A DNA stretch of 45,647 nucleotides from Gemmatimonadota bacterium (GCA_003221005.1 QHTZ01000097.1:1-45647), one strand, 5' to 3'; shown: positions 25,533-34,651, counted from the first letter of the stretch. The notes: generated by a model from the sequence alone, not told the origin. Numbers and translations are program-made.

Positions 25533-26273
25533 GTGCCAGACGACTTGCTCGACCGGATCCGCCTCAACGGCGCCGTTCCGCACCACGTCGCGATCATCAT
25601 GGACGGGAACGGACGCTGGGCGCGGGAGCGGCACCTGCCGCGCCCGCTGGGACACCGGGCGGGGATGAAGGCAGTGCGGGATGTCGTGGAAGGAGCGATC
25701 GCGGCGGGGATGGAGGTCCTCACCCTGTTCGCGTTCTCGGAGGAGAACTGGCAGCGTCCCACGAGCGAGGTGTCGGCGCTGATGGAGCTGCTGGAGGAGT
25801 ACATCGCCCGGGAGGCGGCCGAGTTGCGGGAGCAAGGCGTCGCTGTGCACGTGCTGGGCGACCGCACCCGGCTCGTCCCCGGGGCGGGGGAAGCGGTCGA
25901 GCGGGTGGAGCGCGAGACGCGGGACGGCCGCGCCCTGTCCTTGAACCTGTGCATCTCGTACTCGTCACGTGCCGAGCTGGCCCGCGCGGCGCGGCTGCTC
26001 GCCGAGGACGTCCTGCGGGGCGCAAAGCGGCTCGAGGACGTGGACGAGGACGCGGTGCGCGAGAAGCTCTACACCGCGCCGTGGCGGGACCCAGACCTGC
26101 TGATCCGGACCTCCGGCGAACAGCGCCTCTCCAACTTCCTGCTGTGGCAGCTCGCCTACACGGAGTTGTACATCACGCCGGTCCTCTGGCCGGACGTGAC
26201 GCGCCAGGTGTTGTTCGAAGCGATCCTCGACTACCAGCAGCGCGAACGGCGCTTCGGCAACGTGACCGCGTGA
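25533..26273 (+). CDS. uppS: Isoprenyl (undecaprenyl) diphosphate synthase
   Basis: 246 residues. This cis-prenyltransferase extends farnesyl-PP with IPP to make the lipid carrier for peptidoglycan. Motifs: HVAIIMDGNGRWA with catalytic Asp, GHRAGMKAV, LTLFAFSEENWQRP, LSLNLCISYSSRAE, DPDLLIRTSGEQRLSNFLLWQLAYTELY. The GTG at 25533 is preferred over the TTG at 25527 because GAGG sits at better spacing; the two differ by two residues. It overlaps cdsA by 4 nt. Confidence 0.96.
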   Translation: MPDDLLDRIRLNGAVPHHVAIIMDGNGRWARERHLPRPLGHRAGMKAVRDVVEGAIAAGMEVLTLFAFSEENWQRPTSEVSALMELLEEYIAREAAELREQGVAVHVLGDRTRLVPGAGEAVERVERETRDGRALSLNLCISYSSRAELARAARLLAEDVLRGAKRLEDVDEDAVREKLYTAPWRDPDLLIRTSGEQRLSNFLLWQLAYTELYITPVLWPDVTRQVLFEAILDYQQRERRFGNVTA

Positions 26274-27133
26274 TTTCCCGCAATCTGGTGGTGCGGATCG
26301 CGTTCGCGGTGCCGGCGATCGCCGTGGCGCTTGTGGTCGTGTGGTACGGGGGGTGGGTCCTCGCCGCGCTGCTCGGCGGGCTCGGCGTGCTGGGGGCGCG
26401 GGAGGTGTACGACTTCGCCCGCCGCCAGGGCATTGTGCCCCTCAGTGCCCTCGGGTACGTGGGCGCCGCCACGATTCCCTTCGCCGCGTTCTGGGCGAAG
26501 CAATCGGAGCTGCACTGGGCCGAGCCGCTGGTCTTCCTCTCGGCCCTGTGGCTGATTGCGGTCCTGGTGGCGGCGCTGGTGTTCCGCGGGCCGGACCGCC
26601 GGCCCCTCACCGCCGTCGCCGTGACCGTGTTCGGCTGCCTCTACGCGTCCGCTCTGATCGCCTTCATCGTCCCGATCCGCCACGGCACGCACAGCGACGC
26701 GCACCCGCTCGCGTCGACGGCGCTCGTCGGACTACCTCTCGTGGTCACCTGGACGTGCGATACCTGCGCGATGACCGCAGGGGCGGTGTTCGGGGGCCCG
26801 AAGCTCACGCCGGTGCTCTCGCCTCACAAGACGTGGGCGGGAGCCATCGGCGGCGTGATCGGCGCTCTGGTCGCCGCCCTCGCGTACGGACCGCTGGTGC
26901 TGGACCGCGTGGCGCTGCACCTCGGCACACCGCGGCTCATCGTCGTCGGGCTGACCGTCGCGATCGCGGCGCAAGTAGGCGACGCCGCCGAATCGCTGCT
27001 CAAGCGCGAGGCCGGGGTCAAAGACTCCTCGTCCCTGATCCCCGGCCACGGCGGTATGCTCGACCGGCTCGACTCGCTGTACTTCGTCGTCCCCGTGAGC
27101 GCGGGTCTGTTCCGCCTGTTCGGCGTCGTATGA
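26270..27133 (+). CDS. cdsA: Phosphatidate cytidylyltransferase
   Basis: 287 residues. An integral membrane enzyme making CDP-diacylglycerol from phosphatidate and CTP. It has about seven hydrophobic segments, from IAFAVPAIAVALVVVWYGGW to the last near LYFVVPVSAGLFRLF. The family signature is present near the C-terminus: SLLKREAGVKDSS, PGHGGMLDRLDS. The start is the GTG in the GTGA overlap with uppS, and the stop overlaps the dxr ATG. Confidence 0.95.
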   Translation: MISRNLVVRIAFAVPAIAVALVVVWYGGWVLAALLGGLGVLGAREVYDFARRQGIVPLSALGYVGAATIPFAAFWAKQSELHWAEPLVFLSALWLIAVLVAALVFRGPDRRPLTAVAVTVFGCLYASALIAFIVPIRHGTHSDAHPLASTALVGLPLVVTWTCDTCAMTAGAVFGGPKLTPVLSPHKTWAGAIGGVIGALVAALAYGPLVLDRVALHLGTPRLIVVGLTVAIAAQVGDAAESLLKREAGVKDSSSLIPGHGGMLDRLDSLYFVVPVSAGLFRLFGVV

Positions 27134-28257
27134 GCGTCGGCGTCGCGGTCCTGGGCTCCACCGGCTCGATCGGGTGCTCAGCGCTGCAGGTGCTCGCGCG
27201 CCAGCGCGATCGCTTCCGCGTGGTGGCCCTGACGGCCCACTCCAACGCCGAGCTGCTCGAGCGTCAGGCCGCGGAGTGGCGGCCAGCATACGTCGGGATC
27301 GTCAACGGGGGGAAAGGCGAAGCGGGACGGGGGGAGGGTGCGGCATGCCTCGTGGAAGCCGCCACGCGACCCGATGTGCGAATCGTCGTGAACGGCATCG
27401 TCGGCGCCGCCGGGCTCGAGGCGACGCTCGCCGCGCTCAAGTGCGGCAAGCGGGTGGCGCTCGCCAACAAGGAAACGCTGGTCATGGCGGGGGAGCTCGT
27501 CACGCAGGCGGCACGGCAGGGTGGCGGCGAGGTCATCCCGGTGGACTCCGAGCACTCGGCCGTGCTTCAGTGCCTGGCGGGGCGGCCGTCCGGTGAGCTC
27601 GCGCGGCTCATTCTCACCGCCTCCGGCGGGCCGTTCCGTAACTGGGCGCCCGAGCGGGTCGCAGCCGCCAGCCCGGAGGAGGCGCTGCGCCATCCGACGT
27701 GGCGCATGGGGAAGAAGATCACGGTCGATTCCGCGACGCTCGTGAACAAGGCGCTCGAGGTGATCGAGGCGCATTTCCTCTTCGACGTCACGTACGACCA
27801 GGTGGAGGTCGTCGTGCACCCCCAGTCGTTGATCCACGCGTTCGTCGAGTTCGTGGACGGCTCGGTCCTGGCTCAGGTAGGGTTCCCGACGATGGAGCTG
27901 CCGATCCTGTACGCCCTCACGCACCCCGAGCGGGTGCCCGACGGCGGCGTGCGGCGCTTCGATCCGGTGGCCGCAGCCACGCTCACGTTCGAGCCGGTGA
28001 GCGACCAGAGCTACCCCGCCTACCGCCTGGGACGGGCCGCGGCGCGGTCCGGCGGCACCGCGCCGGCGGCGTTCAACGCGGCGAACGAGGTCGCGGTGGA
28101 GCTGTTCCTCGACGGGACAATCCGGTTCGGCCGGATCGCGGAGGTGATCGACGCGGTGCTGGCGGTGCACCGACCGTCCGATGCCGGGTCGCTCGCCGAG
28201 GTGCTGGCCGCGGACGCGGACGCGCGCCGCATCGCGCGGGAGGCGGCGTGCTCCTGA
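27130..28257 (+). CDS. dxr: 1-deoxy-D-xylulose 5-phosphate reductoisomerase
   Basis: 375 residues. Second step of the MEP isoprenoid pathway: DXP plus NADPH gives MEP. NADPH site VLGSTGSIGCSALQV, LANKETLVMAG, the metal-binding VDSEHSA, LTASGGPFR, MGKKITVDSATLVNK, VHPQSLIHAFVEF and AFNAANEVAV. A Gly/Glu-rich insert GGKGEAGRGEGAA (residues of about 60-72) is encoded by a G-rich heptamer array in a surface loop. The product feeds uppS two genes upstream. It overlaps rseP by 10 nt. Confidence 0.96.
   Translation: MSVGVAVLGSTGSIGCSALQVLARQRDRFRVVALTAHSNAELLERQAAEWRPAYVGIVNGGKGEAGRGEGAACLVEAATRPDVRIVVNGIVGAAGLEATLAALKCGKRVALANKETLVMAGELVTQAARQGGGEVIPVDSEHSAVLQCLAGRPSGELARLILTASGGPFRNWAPERVAAASPEEALRHPTWRMGKKITVDSATLVNKALEVIEAHFLFDVTYDQVEVVVHPQSLIHAFVEFVDGSVLAQVGFPTMELPILYALTHPERVPDGGVRRFDPVAAATLTFEPVSDQSYPAYRLGRAAARSGGTAPAAFNAANEVAVELFLDGTIRFGRIAEVIDAVLAVHRPSDAGSLAEVLAADADARRIAREAACS
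27305..27339 (+). repeat. G-rich heptamer array inside dxr
   Basis: ACGGGGG GAAAGGC GAAGCGG GACGGGG GGAGGGT: five 7-nt units with a GACGGGG core, in frame, encoding a Gly/Glu/Lys loop not expected in most Dxr proteins. Confidence 0.45.
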
Positions 28258-29609
28258 CCGTCGGAGCGTTCGTCGTCGTCATCGGCGTCCTCATCTTCGT
28301 GCACGAGGCGGGGCACTTCCTGGTGGCCAAGGCGACCGGCGTGCAGGTGTTGCGGTTCTCCTTGGGCTTTGGGAAGCCGCTCGTCCGGGTGCGCCGCGGT
28401 GAAACGGAGTACTGGATTTCAGCGCTGCCGCTCGGAGGCTACGTGAAGATGGCCGGCCTCGAAGATGAAGGAATGGTAGGCTCGATCGAAGGCGGCCATG
28501 CGGAGACCCCGGTCGACCCGGCCCGCGCGTTCGACCGGCGACCCCTCCTCGTCCGCATCGCGGTGATCCTAGCAGGCGTCACGATGAACATGCTGTTCGC
28601 CGTCTTCGCCTATGCCGGGCTCTTCGGAACCTTGGGGGAGGCGCGCCTGGCCACGACCCAGGTGGACTCGGTCTGGACAGACAGCCTGCCGTCAAGTGCT
28701 CGTGCGCTCGCAACCCTGCGCCGCGGCGACCAGATCGTGGCCGTGAACCAGGATTCGGTGACGTCGTGGGAGGATCTCTTGGAGCGGCTCGCCACGGCGC
28801 CGCTCCCGCTGCGTCTGCGCGTCGCGGGTCGGACGGACGCGCTCGTGCTCGCTCTCCCGCGCGGCGACGTGCAGGCGCGGGCTGCCGTGTTGCGGAGCGT
28901 CGAACCATTTGTCCCGCCTGTCCTGGACACGGTTCAGCCTGGGCTACCCGGGGCGCGCGGAGGCCTGGCGCGGGGCGACCGCGTCCTCCGCGTGGGGAGC
29001 GACACCATCGTGAGCTGGGCGCAGTTCACACGCCGCGTGCGGGCGAGCGCGCACCGACGGCTGACCGTGGTCGTGGCGCGCGGGGATTCGATCGTGACGC
29101 TCGTCGTGACGCCGGAACGGCGACCGGTTCCTGACCCCCGCACGGGCGAAGTGGCGATGTCCGGATACCTGGGCATCGGGCCCGTGCAGCCGGTCGTCCG
29201 TACCCGGTTTGGGGTCGCCGGCGCGGTCGGCGCTGGGCTGCGCCGCGCGCTGCGCGATGCCGGACAGGTCGCAGGCACCGTCAGAGGCCTCGTCACGGGG
29301 CAGGTCTCGTTGAAGGAAGTGGGCGGGCCCATCATGATCGGGCGCATCTCGGGGCAAGCGGCGCGTCGCGGGGTGCCCGATCTCCTAGCCTTCATGGCGC
29401 TCCTCTCGGTCAACCTTGCGGTGCTGAACCTCTTGCCCATTCCGATTCTCGACGGCGGCCAGCTGGTATTTCTCATTGCCGAGGGGCTGCGCCGCAGGCC
29501 GCTGTCGCTGAGACTCCGGCTTGTTCTCACACAGATCGGGTTCGCGTTGATCGTCAGCGTGATGGCCATCGTGGTGGGACGGGAGTTCCTTGGCCTCTTC
29601 GGCCGTTAG
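28248..29609 (+). CDS. rseP: RIP-type site-2 zinc metalloprotease (RseP)
   Basis: 453 residues with GTG start inside the dxr 3' end. It is an inner-membrane protease that cleaves transmembrane anti-sigma factors or signal-peptide remnants. The zinc site HEAGH is at residues 19-23 in the first helix, a further helix region reads VAVILAGVTMNMLFAVFAYAG, and the C-terminal LNLLPIPILDGGQLVF supplies the third ligand Asp. Between lie two PDZ-like domains (LRRGDQIVAVNQDSV and LARGDRVLRVGSDTI). Its place after cdsA and dxr is conserved widely. Confidence 0.94.
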   Translation: MLLTVGAFVVVIGVLIFVHEAGHFLVAKATGVQVLRFSLGFGKPLVRVRRGETEYWISALPLGGYVKMAGLEDEGMVGSIEGGHAETPVDPARAFDRRPLLVRIAVILAGVTMNMLFAVFAYAGLFGTLGEARLATTQVDSVWTDSLPSSARALATLRRGDQIVAVNQDSVTSWEDLLERLATAPLPLRLRVAGRTDALVLALPRGDVQARAAVLRSVEPFVPPVLDTVQPGLPGARGGLARGDRVLRVGSDTIVSWAQFTRRVRASAHRRLTVVVARGDSIVTLVVTPERRPVPDPRTGEVAMSGYLGIGPVQPVVRTRFGVAGAVGAGLRRALRDAGQVAGTVRGLVTGQVSLKEVGGPIMIGRISGQAARRGVPDLLAFMALLSVNLAVLNLLPIPILDGGQLVFLIAEGLRRRPLSLRLRLVLTQIGFALIVSVMAIVVGREFLGLFGR

Positions 29610-29964
29610 GCCGGTGCTCGAGGCGTATCTGGGGGGCCGCGCCGACGCGACGGCGGTCGTGGTGGCCACGGCGGTGGCCTACTACGGGGATGGCGGTCGC
29701 GGTCGCGGGACGCGGGCAGCGCTGCGTCCGCTGATCGACGTGATCGATCGCGCATCGCCCGGGGTTGTCGAGCTGGGAGCTGTGAGCGGCGCGTCGGGGT
29801 TCGAGATCCGCCTGGCGGAGCGGCCGTTTCCCGCGCAATACGAGGCTGACTTGCGCCGGGCCGTAGAGGCGGCGCTTGCAGGGCTGCCTCCTATGGAAGG
29901 GCCGGCCGCCCCACGCCTGCTGCGCCGGGTGCTCGGCGCGATCCAGCGCCTGCTCAGCGCATGA
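29590..29964 (+). CDS. Small protein of unknown function after rseP
   Basis: 124 residues from TTG 29590, overlapping rseP by 20 nt; an in-frame GTG at 29614 gives 116 residues. It reads VLEAYLGGRADATAVVVATAVAYYGDGG, then a Gly/Arg segment, then VVELGAVSGASGFEIRLAERPFP and a helical C-terminus. No membrane segment or known motif is seen. The composition is protein-like (alternating beta and helical stretches). The 3' end overlaps the convergent kinase gene by 11 bp. It may be co-translated with rseP, but a role is not indicated. Confidence 0.5.
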   Translation: MASSAVRPVLEAYLGGRADATAVVVATAVAYYGDGGRGRGTRAALRPLIDVIDRASPGVVELGAVSGASGFEIRLAERPFPAQYEADLRRAVEAALAGLPPMEGPAAPRLLRRVLGAIQRLLSA

Positions 29965-30868
29965 GCTCGACCATCAGGACCAACAGCAGCATCAACCCCA
30001 CGCCGACCACGGCGACCAGCCCCCACGTGGCGCGGTGCTGCGCGTCGACGTCCTTGAGGTCGGCCTCCAGCTCCGCCGCACTCTGGTAACGGTCGTCGGG
30101 GTGCTTGGCGAGGCACTTGAAGACCACCCGCTCGAAGCGCTTCGAGAGCTCCGGTCGCTTCTTGCGCAGCGCCAGCGGCGGGTCCTCGACGTGCATCCGA
30201 GCGAGCTCGAACCACTCGGCGTGGGTGAACGGCACTTCGCCGGTCGCCGCCTTGTAGAGCGTCACACCGAGCGCGTAGAAGTCGGCGCGCGGATCGATGG
30301 GACGTCCTAGCGCCTGCTCCGGGGAGAGGTACTGCGGCGTCCCGATCGTCATGTTCACGCCGGTCGACGCTACGTACCCCGAGACAGCGCGCGCGATGCC
30401 GAAATCCGTGATCACGGCACGTCCGTCCGAGCGGAGGAGGATGTTGTCGGGCTTGAGGTCACGGTGGATCACGCCCTGTCCGTGAGCGAAGGCCAGTGCG
30501 CGCGCGATGTCCTCCGCGATGCGAACGATGTCGCTCTCCGGGAGGGGACCCTCTCGCGCGAGGCGTGCCCCCAGGCTGTCGGCGCACAAGTCCATCGCGA
30601 AGTAGACGTGGGGTCCGGTCTTGGACACCGAGCGGATGTGCACGATGTTGGGGTGCTCGAGCTTAGCGGCGGTTTCGCTCTCGTTCCGAAACCGCGCCTC
30701 GAAGTTGGGATCGCCGGCGTAGCGCGGCTTCAACACCTTCACCGCGACCGGCGTGCCGTCGGTTTCCCGTCCGACGAAGACCCACGCGAAACCGCCCTGG
30801 CCGATGAGTCGCTCCAGGTGGTAGGGGCCGAGCGATCGGCCGACGAGATCGGTGGGCGCGCCGGTCAT
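29954..30868 (-). CDS. Membrane-anchored Ser/Thr protein kinase
   Basis: 304 residues. A near-complete Hanks-type kinase domain fills residues of about 15-275: IGQGGFAWVF, Lys in VAVKVLKPRY, the E of ESETAAKLEHPN, HRDLKPDNILL, ITDFGIAR, GTPQYLSPEQALG. A single C-terminal membrane helix (LVAVVGVGLMLLLVLMVEL) tethers it with the kinase in the cytoplasm and almost nothing outside, so it probably has no extracellular sensor domain. It is divergent from rpsO with 78 bp between. Substrates are unknown. Confidence 0.92.
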   Translation of the reverse strand: MTGAPTDLVGRSLGPYHLERLIGQGGFAWVFVGRETDGTPVAVKVLKPRYAGDPNFEARFRNESETAAKLEHPNIVHIRSVSKTGPHVYFAMDLCADSLGARLAREGPLPESDIVRIAEDIARALAFAHGQGVIHRDLKPDNILLRSDGRAVITDFGIARAVSGYVASTGVNMTIGTPQYLSPEQALGRPIDPRADFYALGVTLYKAATGEVPFTHAEWFELARMHVEDPPLALRKKRPELSKRFERVVFKCLAKHPDDRYQSAAELEADLKDVDAQHRATWGLVAVVGVGLMLLLVLMVELMR

Positions 30869-30885
30869 GGGGCGTATGTCGGGGC

Positions 30886-30914
30886 TTTACAAAGGGCTAG
30901 GGCGTCCCTAACTT
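30886..30914 (+). promoter_or_regulatory. Probable promoter for rpsO
   Basis: TTTACA (30886-30891), exact 17-bp spacer, TAACTT (30909-30914), 33 bp before the rpsO start. The -35 is good; the -10 is moderate. It overlaps the left arm of the leader inverted repeat. Confidence 0.5.
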
Positions 30915-30937
30915 AGTGTGCTCACGATAATTAGGGA
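30905..30937 (+). promoter_or_regulatory. Inverted repeat in the rpsO leader
   Basis: TCCCTAA (30905-30911) and TTAGGGA (30931-30937) are perfect 7-bp arms with a 19-nt loop, ending 9 bp before the rpsO ATG, and the right arm contains the AGGGA ribosome-binding site. If it is in the transcript, pairing would hide the ribosome-binding site. Autoregulation by S15 is plausible but inferred. Confidence 0.45.
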
Positions 30938-30946
30938 ACAGCCCTG

Positions 30947-31204
30947 ATGTACGACAAGACGACGCCGGTCAGGAAGTACGGGCAGCACGACAAGGACACG
31001 GGCTCAGCCCCGGTACAGGTCGCACTGCTCACCGAGCGGATCAACAGCCTCACCGATCACTTCCGGGTCCACGCGAAGGACTACCACGGGCAACGTGGCC
31101 TGCTGCGCATGGTCAGCAAGCGCCGCCGCCTGCTCGAGTATCTCAAGCGCACCGACCTGGAGCGCTATCGGCAGCTCATCGACGAGCTGGGTCTCCGCCA
31201 TTAG
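30947..31204 (+). CDS. rpsO: 30S ribosomal protein S15
   Basis: 85 residues, a little shorter than the usual 89. It is a primary binder of the 16S central domain. Motifs: [48 protein letters not shown] and [11 protein letters not shown]. The N-terminus ([17 protein letters not shown]) is shortened and altered. The rpsO-pnp pair is highly conserved, with a hairpin between. Confidence 0.97.
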   Translation: MYDKTTPVRKYGQHDKDTGSAPVQVALLTERINSLTDHFRVHAKDYHGQRGLLRMVSKRRRLLEYLKRTDLERYRQLIDELGLRH

Positions 31205-31224
31205 TCGAACAGGCGTCGCGCCGG

Positions 31225-31252
31225 GCGCCCCGGGAAGAGCACCGGGGCGCTT
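31225..31252 (+). terminator. Hairpin between rpsO and pnp
   Basis: GCGCCCCGG (31225-31233) pairs perfectly with CCGGGGCGC (31242-31250), loop GAAGAGCA, followed by only TT. It is too poor in T for a strong terminator. A partial terminator or an RNA-processing stem in the pnp leader, as known in E. coli where RNase III cuts there, is the likely role. Confidence 0.6.
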
Positions 31253-31287
31253 GACGCATTTTCATGTGCTCTAGACAGGCCATATAA

Positions 31288-33384
31288 GTGAAGCACGTCG
31301 AACGCAAGTTCGCAGGACGGGCACTCCGGGTGGAAGCCGGGCGGCTGGCGAAGCAGGCCGCAGGTGCGTGCCTCGTCCAATTCGGCGAGACCGTGGTTCT
31401 CGCCGCCGTCACCGTATCTGACAATGTCTCCACGCTGCCGTTCTTCCCGCTCACCGTCGAATATCGGGAAAAAAGCTACGCCGCCGGCAAGATTCCCGGC
31501 GGCTTCTTGAAGCGCGAAGGGCGTCCCTCCGACGAGGAAGTCCTGGCTGCGCGGGTGACCGACCGCTCGGTCCGGCCGCTCTTCCCGGAGGGCTTCAAGA
31601 ACGAAGTACAGGTCTTCATCTACGTGCTGTCGGCCGACCAGGAGAACGACGCCGACGTCCTCGGCGTGACCGCGGCCTCGGCGGCCCTCATGATGTCCAA
31701 AGTTCCCTGGAACGGACCCATCGCCGCGGTGCGGGTGGGGCGGGTCGAAGGCGCGTGGATCCTGAACCCGACGTTCCAGCAGCTCGAGTTCTCGGACGTG
31801 GACATGACGGTCTCGGGGTCGCGCGATTCCATCGTCATGGTGGAGGGCGGGGCGCTCGAGCTCACCGAGGTAGAGATCGTGAAGGGGCTGGAGGTGGCGC
31901 ACAAGGGGATCCGCGAGCTGCTCGACGCCGAGGAGGAGCTCGTGGCGGACCTGCGCCAGCCGAAGATGGAGTGGACCAAGATCGAGCCTCCCCCGGAGCT
32001 CGTGGCCCGCGTGAAGCAGCTCGCTGAGGCGCGGGTCTCCGAGGCGCTGAACCTGCCTGAAAAATCGGAGCGGGCGCAAGCCCTGGGCGCGCTCAAGGCG
32101 ACGATCCAGGAGCAACTGGCCGCGGAGTTCCCCGACAACAGCAAGGACGTCGCTACCGTCATCGAGGAGATCGAGTACCGCACGATGCGCGAGCAGGTGC
32201 TCACACACCGTGAGCGGGTGGACGGCCGGGACCCGGACACGGTGCGGCCGATCACCTCCGAGGTCGGCGTCTTGCCCCGGACTCACGGCTCCGCCCTGTT
32301 CACCAGGGGGCAGACGCAAGCCCTGGTGTCCGTGACGTTGGGCACGGTGAGCGACGAGCAGCGGATCGATTCGATCGACGTGGCGCAGGAGACCACGAAG
32401 TCGTTCATGCTGCACTACAACTTCCCGCCGTTCTCCACCGGCGAGGTGCGACCGATTCGCGGCACGTCGCGCCGTGAGGTCGGGCACGGAGCGCTCGCCG
32501 AGCGCGCGCTCCAGGCGCTACTCCCTCCTTACGACCAGTTCCCTTACACGATCCGCATCGTGTCCGACATCCTCGAGTCGAACGGCTCTTCGTCGATGGC
32601 CACGGTGTGCGGGGGCTCGCTGGCGCTGTTCGACGCCGGCGTTCCCGTGAAGGGCTCCTGCGCCGGTATCGCCATGGGCCTGATCAAGGAGGCGGACCGG
32701 GTCGCGGTGCTCACAGACATTCTCGGCACCGAGGACCACCTGGGCGACATGGACTTCAAGGTCGCGGGGACGCGCGAGGGCGTCACCTCGATCCAGATGG
32801 ACATCAAGATCGAGGGGCTCGACTTCAAGATCATCAGCGAAGCACTGGAGCGCGCGAAGCAGGCCCGCCTGCACATCCTGGACATCATGGACCAGGCGAT
32901 TCCGCGGCCGCGTTCACAGCTCTCCAAGTATGCGCCGCGCATCATCACGATGCAGATCCGGCCGGACAAGATCGGCGACTTGATCGGGCCCAAGGGGAAG
33001 ATCATCCGCGGGATCCAGGAACAGACCGGCGCCGAGATCAACGTGGACGACTCCGGGATGGTGACCATCTCGGCTGTGGGCGAGGGCGGCGAGCGCGCCC
33101 GCGACATGGTCGCGGCGATCGTGCAGGAGCCCGAGGTCGGCAAGGTCTACGAAGGGATCGTGAAGAGCACCACGGCGTTCGGCGCGTTCGTGGAGATCCT
33201 GCCGGGCGTGGAGGGACTGCTGCACATCTCGGAGCTGCAGCACGGCCGCACCGAGCGCACCGAAGACGTGGTGAAGCGGGGCGATCGCGTGCGCGTGAAG
33301 CTACTCGAAGTGGACGAGCGCGGGCGGATGCGGCTCTCGCGCAAGGCGCTGCTCGAGGCGCCGGAGCCCGTGCGCGCGCGGTAG
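31288..33384 (+). CDS. pnp: Polyribonucleotide nucleotidyltransferase (PNPase)
   Basis: 698 residues. It degrades RNA 3' to 5' by phosphorolysis. Domains: first RNase PH-like (about 10-140), helical linker (about 235-320), catalytic second RNase PH-like (about 325-550) with VLPRTHGSALFTRGQTQ, RREVGHGALAERAL, ESNGSSSMATVCGG and the Asp pair in GDMDFKVAGT, then KH (PDKIGDLIGPKGKIIRGI) and S1 (GIVKSTTAFGAFVEILPGVEGLLHIS). All key residues are present. GTG start. The M16 peptidase gene begins on the next base after its stop. Confidence 0.97.
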   Translation: MKHVERKFAGRALRVEAGRLAKQAAGACLVQFGETVVLAAVTVSDNVSTLPFFPLTVEYREKSYAAGKIPGGFLKREGRPSDEEVLAARVTDRSVRPLFPEGFKNEVQVFIYVLSADQENDADVLGVTAASAALMMSKVPWNGPIAAVRVGRVEGAWILNPTFQQLEFSDVDMTVSGSRDSIVMVEGGALELTEVEIVKGLEVAHKGIRELLDAEEELVADLRQPKMEWTKIEPPPELVARVKQLAEARVSEALNLPEKSERAQALGALKATIQEQLAAEFPDNSKDVATVIEEIEYRTMREQVLTHRERVDGRDPDTVRPITSEVGVLPRTHGSALFTRGQTQALVSVTLGTVSDEQRIDSIDVAQETTKSFMLHYNFPPFSTGEVRPIRGTSRREVGHGALAERALQALLPPYDQFPYTIRIVSDILESNGSSSMATVCGGSLALFDAGVPVKGSCAGIAMGLIKEADRVAVLTDILGTEDHLGDMDFKVAGTREGVTSIQMDIKIEGLDFKIISEALERAKQARLHILDIMDQAIPRPRSQLSKYAPRIITMQIRPDKIGDLIGPKGKIIRGIQEQTGAEINVDDSGMVTISAVGEGGERARDMVAAIVQEPEVGKVYEGIVKSTTAFGAFVEILPGVEGLLHISELQHGRTERTEDVVKRGDRVRVKLLEVDERGRMRLSRKALLEAPEPVRAR

Positions 33385-34647
33385 ATGGAGACCGTCCAAC
33401 TCGACCGGGAGATCTTCCAAACTCGAGCCCCCAACGGTGTCACGGTGTTATCCGAGCGCGTGCCCGCGGTGCGCTCGGCGGCCGTGGGCGTGTGGGTGCG
33501 GAGCGCGAGCGCGCACGAATCCCGCGGCAAGATGGGTGTCTCCCACCTGCTCGAGCACATGGTGTTCAAGGGCACCGAGCGGCGGAGCGCGCAGGACATC
33601 GCGCTCGCGCTCGAATCGCGGGGCGGCTCGCTCGACGCCTACACGTCGCGTGACACCACCGCCTTCCAAGCGCGGGTCCTGGACGCCGACCTGCCGCGCG
33701 CCCTCGACGTCATCACCGACCTGGTACGCCGGCCGGTGCTGCGGGACAAGGACTTGGAGCTCGAGCGCAACGTCGTGCTCGAAGAGATCAACATGCTCGA
33801 CGACACGCCCGACGATCAGGTCTTCGATCTCGCGTCGGCCGCGCTCTGGCCGGAGCACCCCTACGGCTTCTCCATCATCGGGACGCGCGAGTCCGTGACC
33901 GCGCTCTCCACGGCGGACCTGAAGCAGCTGCATCGGCAGGCGTACGTGCCTGGGAACTGCGTCATCGCTGCCGCCGGCAATCTCGACCACGAGCGGCTGC
34001 TCGACGAGCTCGACAAGCAGGGCTGGTTCGAGTGGGACGGGGGACGGGAGAAGGGGGACGGGCCAAAGGCGGCTCCGGTGCCTCCCGGTGTGCGCGGAGG
34101 CGAGTCACGCCACGCCAAGGACACCACCCAGACGCACATTGTCCTGATGACGGACACGGTGCCCTACGCCGACCCTCGCAAGTACGCGCTGCTCGTCCTG
34201 TCCAACGTGTTCGGCGGCGGCATGTCGAGCCGGCTGTTCCAACGGGTGCGCGAGGAACTGGGACTGGCGTATGCGATATACGCGTTCACGACGTTTTACC
34301 GGGAGATGGGCGTCGCGGGCGTGTACGTCGGTACCCAGCCCAAGACGGCGGAGCAGGCGGTGGCAGCGATCCGCGAGGAGTTTGCCAAAGTCGCCCGCGA
34401 GTGGCTCACGGGGCCGGCGCTCGCGGACGCCAAGCAGCAGACCCAGGGACAGGTCATGCTCTCGCTGGAGAGTCCGGCGGCGCGGATGTATCGTTTGGCG
34501 GGTTTTCCGTTGTACGGCGAGCCGTACCAGAGTCTCGACGATGTGCTCGCGACCCTCGCTGGGCTGAGCGAGGCGGAGGTCGCGAGCGTGGCGCGGGAGT
34601 TCTTCGACCCGGAGCGACAGCGGGTGGTGTGGCTCGGCCCGAATTGA
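33385..34647 (+). CDS. M16-family zinc peptidase (processing-peptidase type)
   Basis: 420 residues with the inverted zinc motif HLLEH at residues 54-58 and the distal Glu in LERNVVLEEINM. The second half carries the pairing region (FGGGMSSRLFQRVREELGLAYAIYAF, an R/Y signature). It is like the PqqL/YmxG-type peptidases that often follow pnp in bacterial genomes. There is no signal peptide, so a cytoplasmic site is likely. The linker between the two halves contains WDGGREKGDGPK, encoded by four heptamers (34034-34061). Confidence 0.93.
   Translation: METVQLDREIFQTRAPNGVTVLSERVPAVRSAAVGVWVRSASAHESRGKMGVSHLLEHMVFKGTERRSAQDIALALESRGGSLDAYTSRDTTAFQARVLDADLPRALDVITDLVRRPVLRDKDLELERNVVLEEINMLDDTPDDQVFDLASAALWPEHPYGFSIIGTRESVTALSTADLKQLHRQAYVPGNCVIAAAGNLDHERLLDELDKQGWFEWDGGREKGDGPKAAPVPPGVRGGESRHAKDTTQTHIVLMTDTVPYADPRKYALLVLSNVFGGGMSSRLFQRVREELGLAYAIYAFTTFYREMGVAGVYVGTQPKTAEQAVAAIREEFAKVAREWLTGPALADAKQQTQGQVMLSLESPAARMYRLAGFPLYGEPYQSLDDVLATLAGLSEAEVASVAREFFDPERQRVVWLGPN
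34034..34061 (+). repeat. Perfect G-rich heptamer array in the M16 peptidase gene
   Basis: GGGACGG GGGACGG GAGAAGG GGGACGG: four 7-nt units, three identical, in the interdomain linker. This is the clearest copy of the GGGACGG family in the window. Confidence 0.65.
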
Positions 34648-34651
34648 CGCC

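Noticed and set aside
26341-28257. Apparent long fusion ORF in front of and including dxr
   Set aside because: Only the part from 27130 is protein-like (dxr); upstream is the wrong frame of cdsA.
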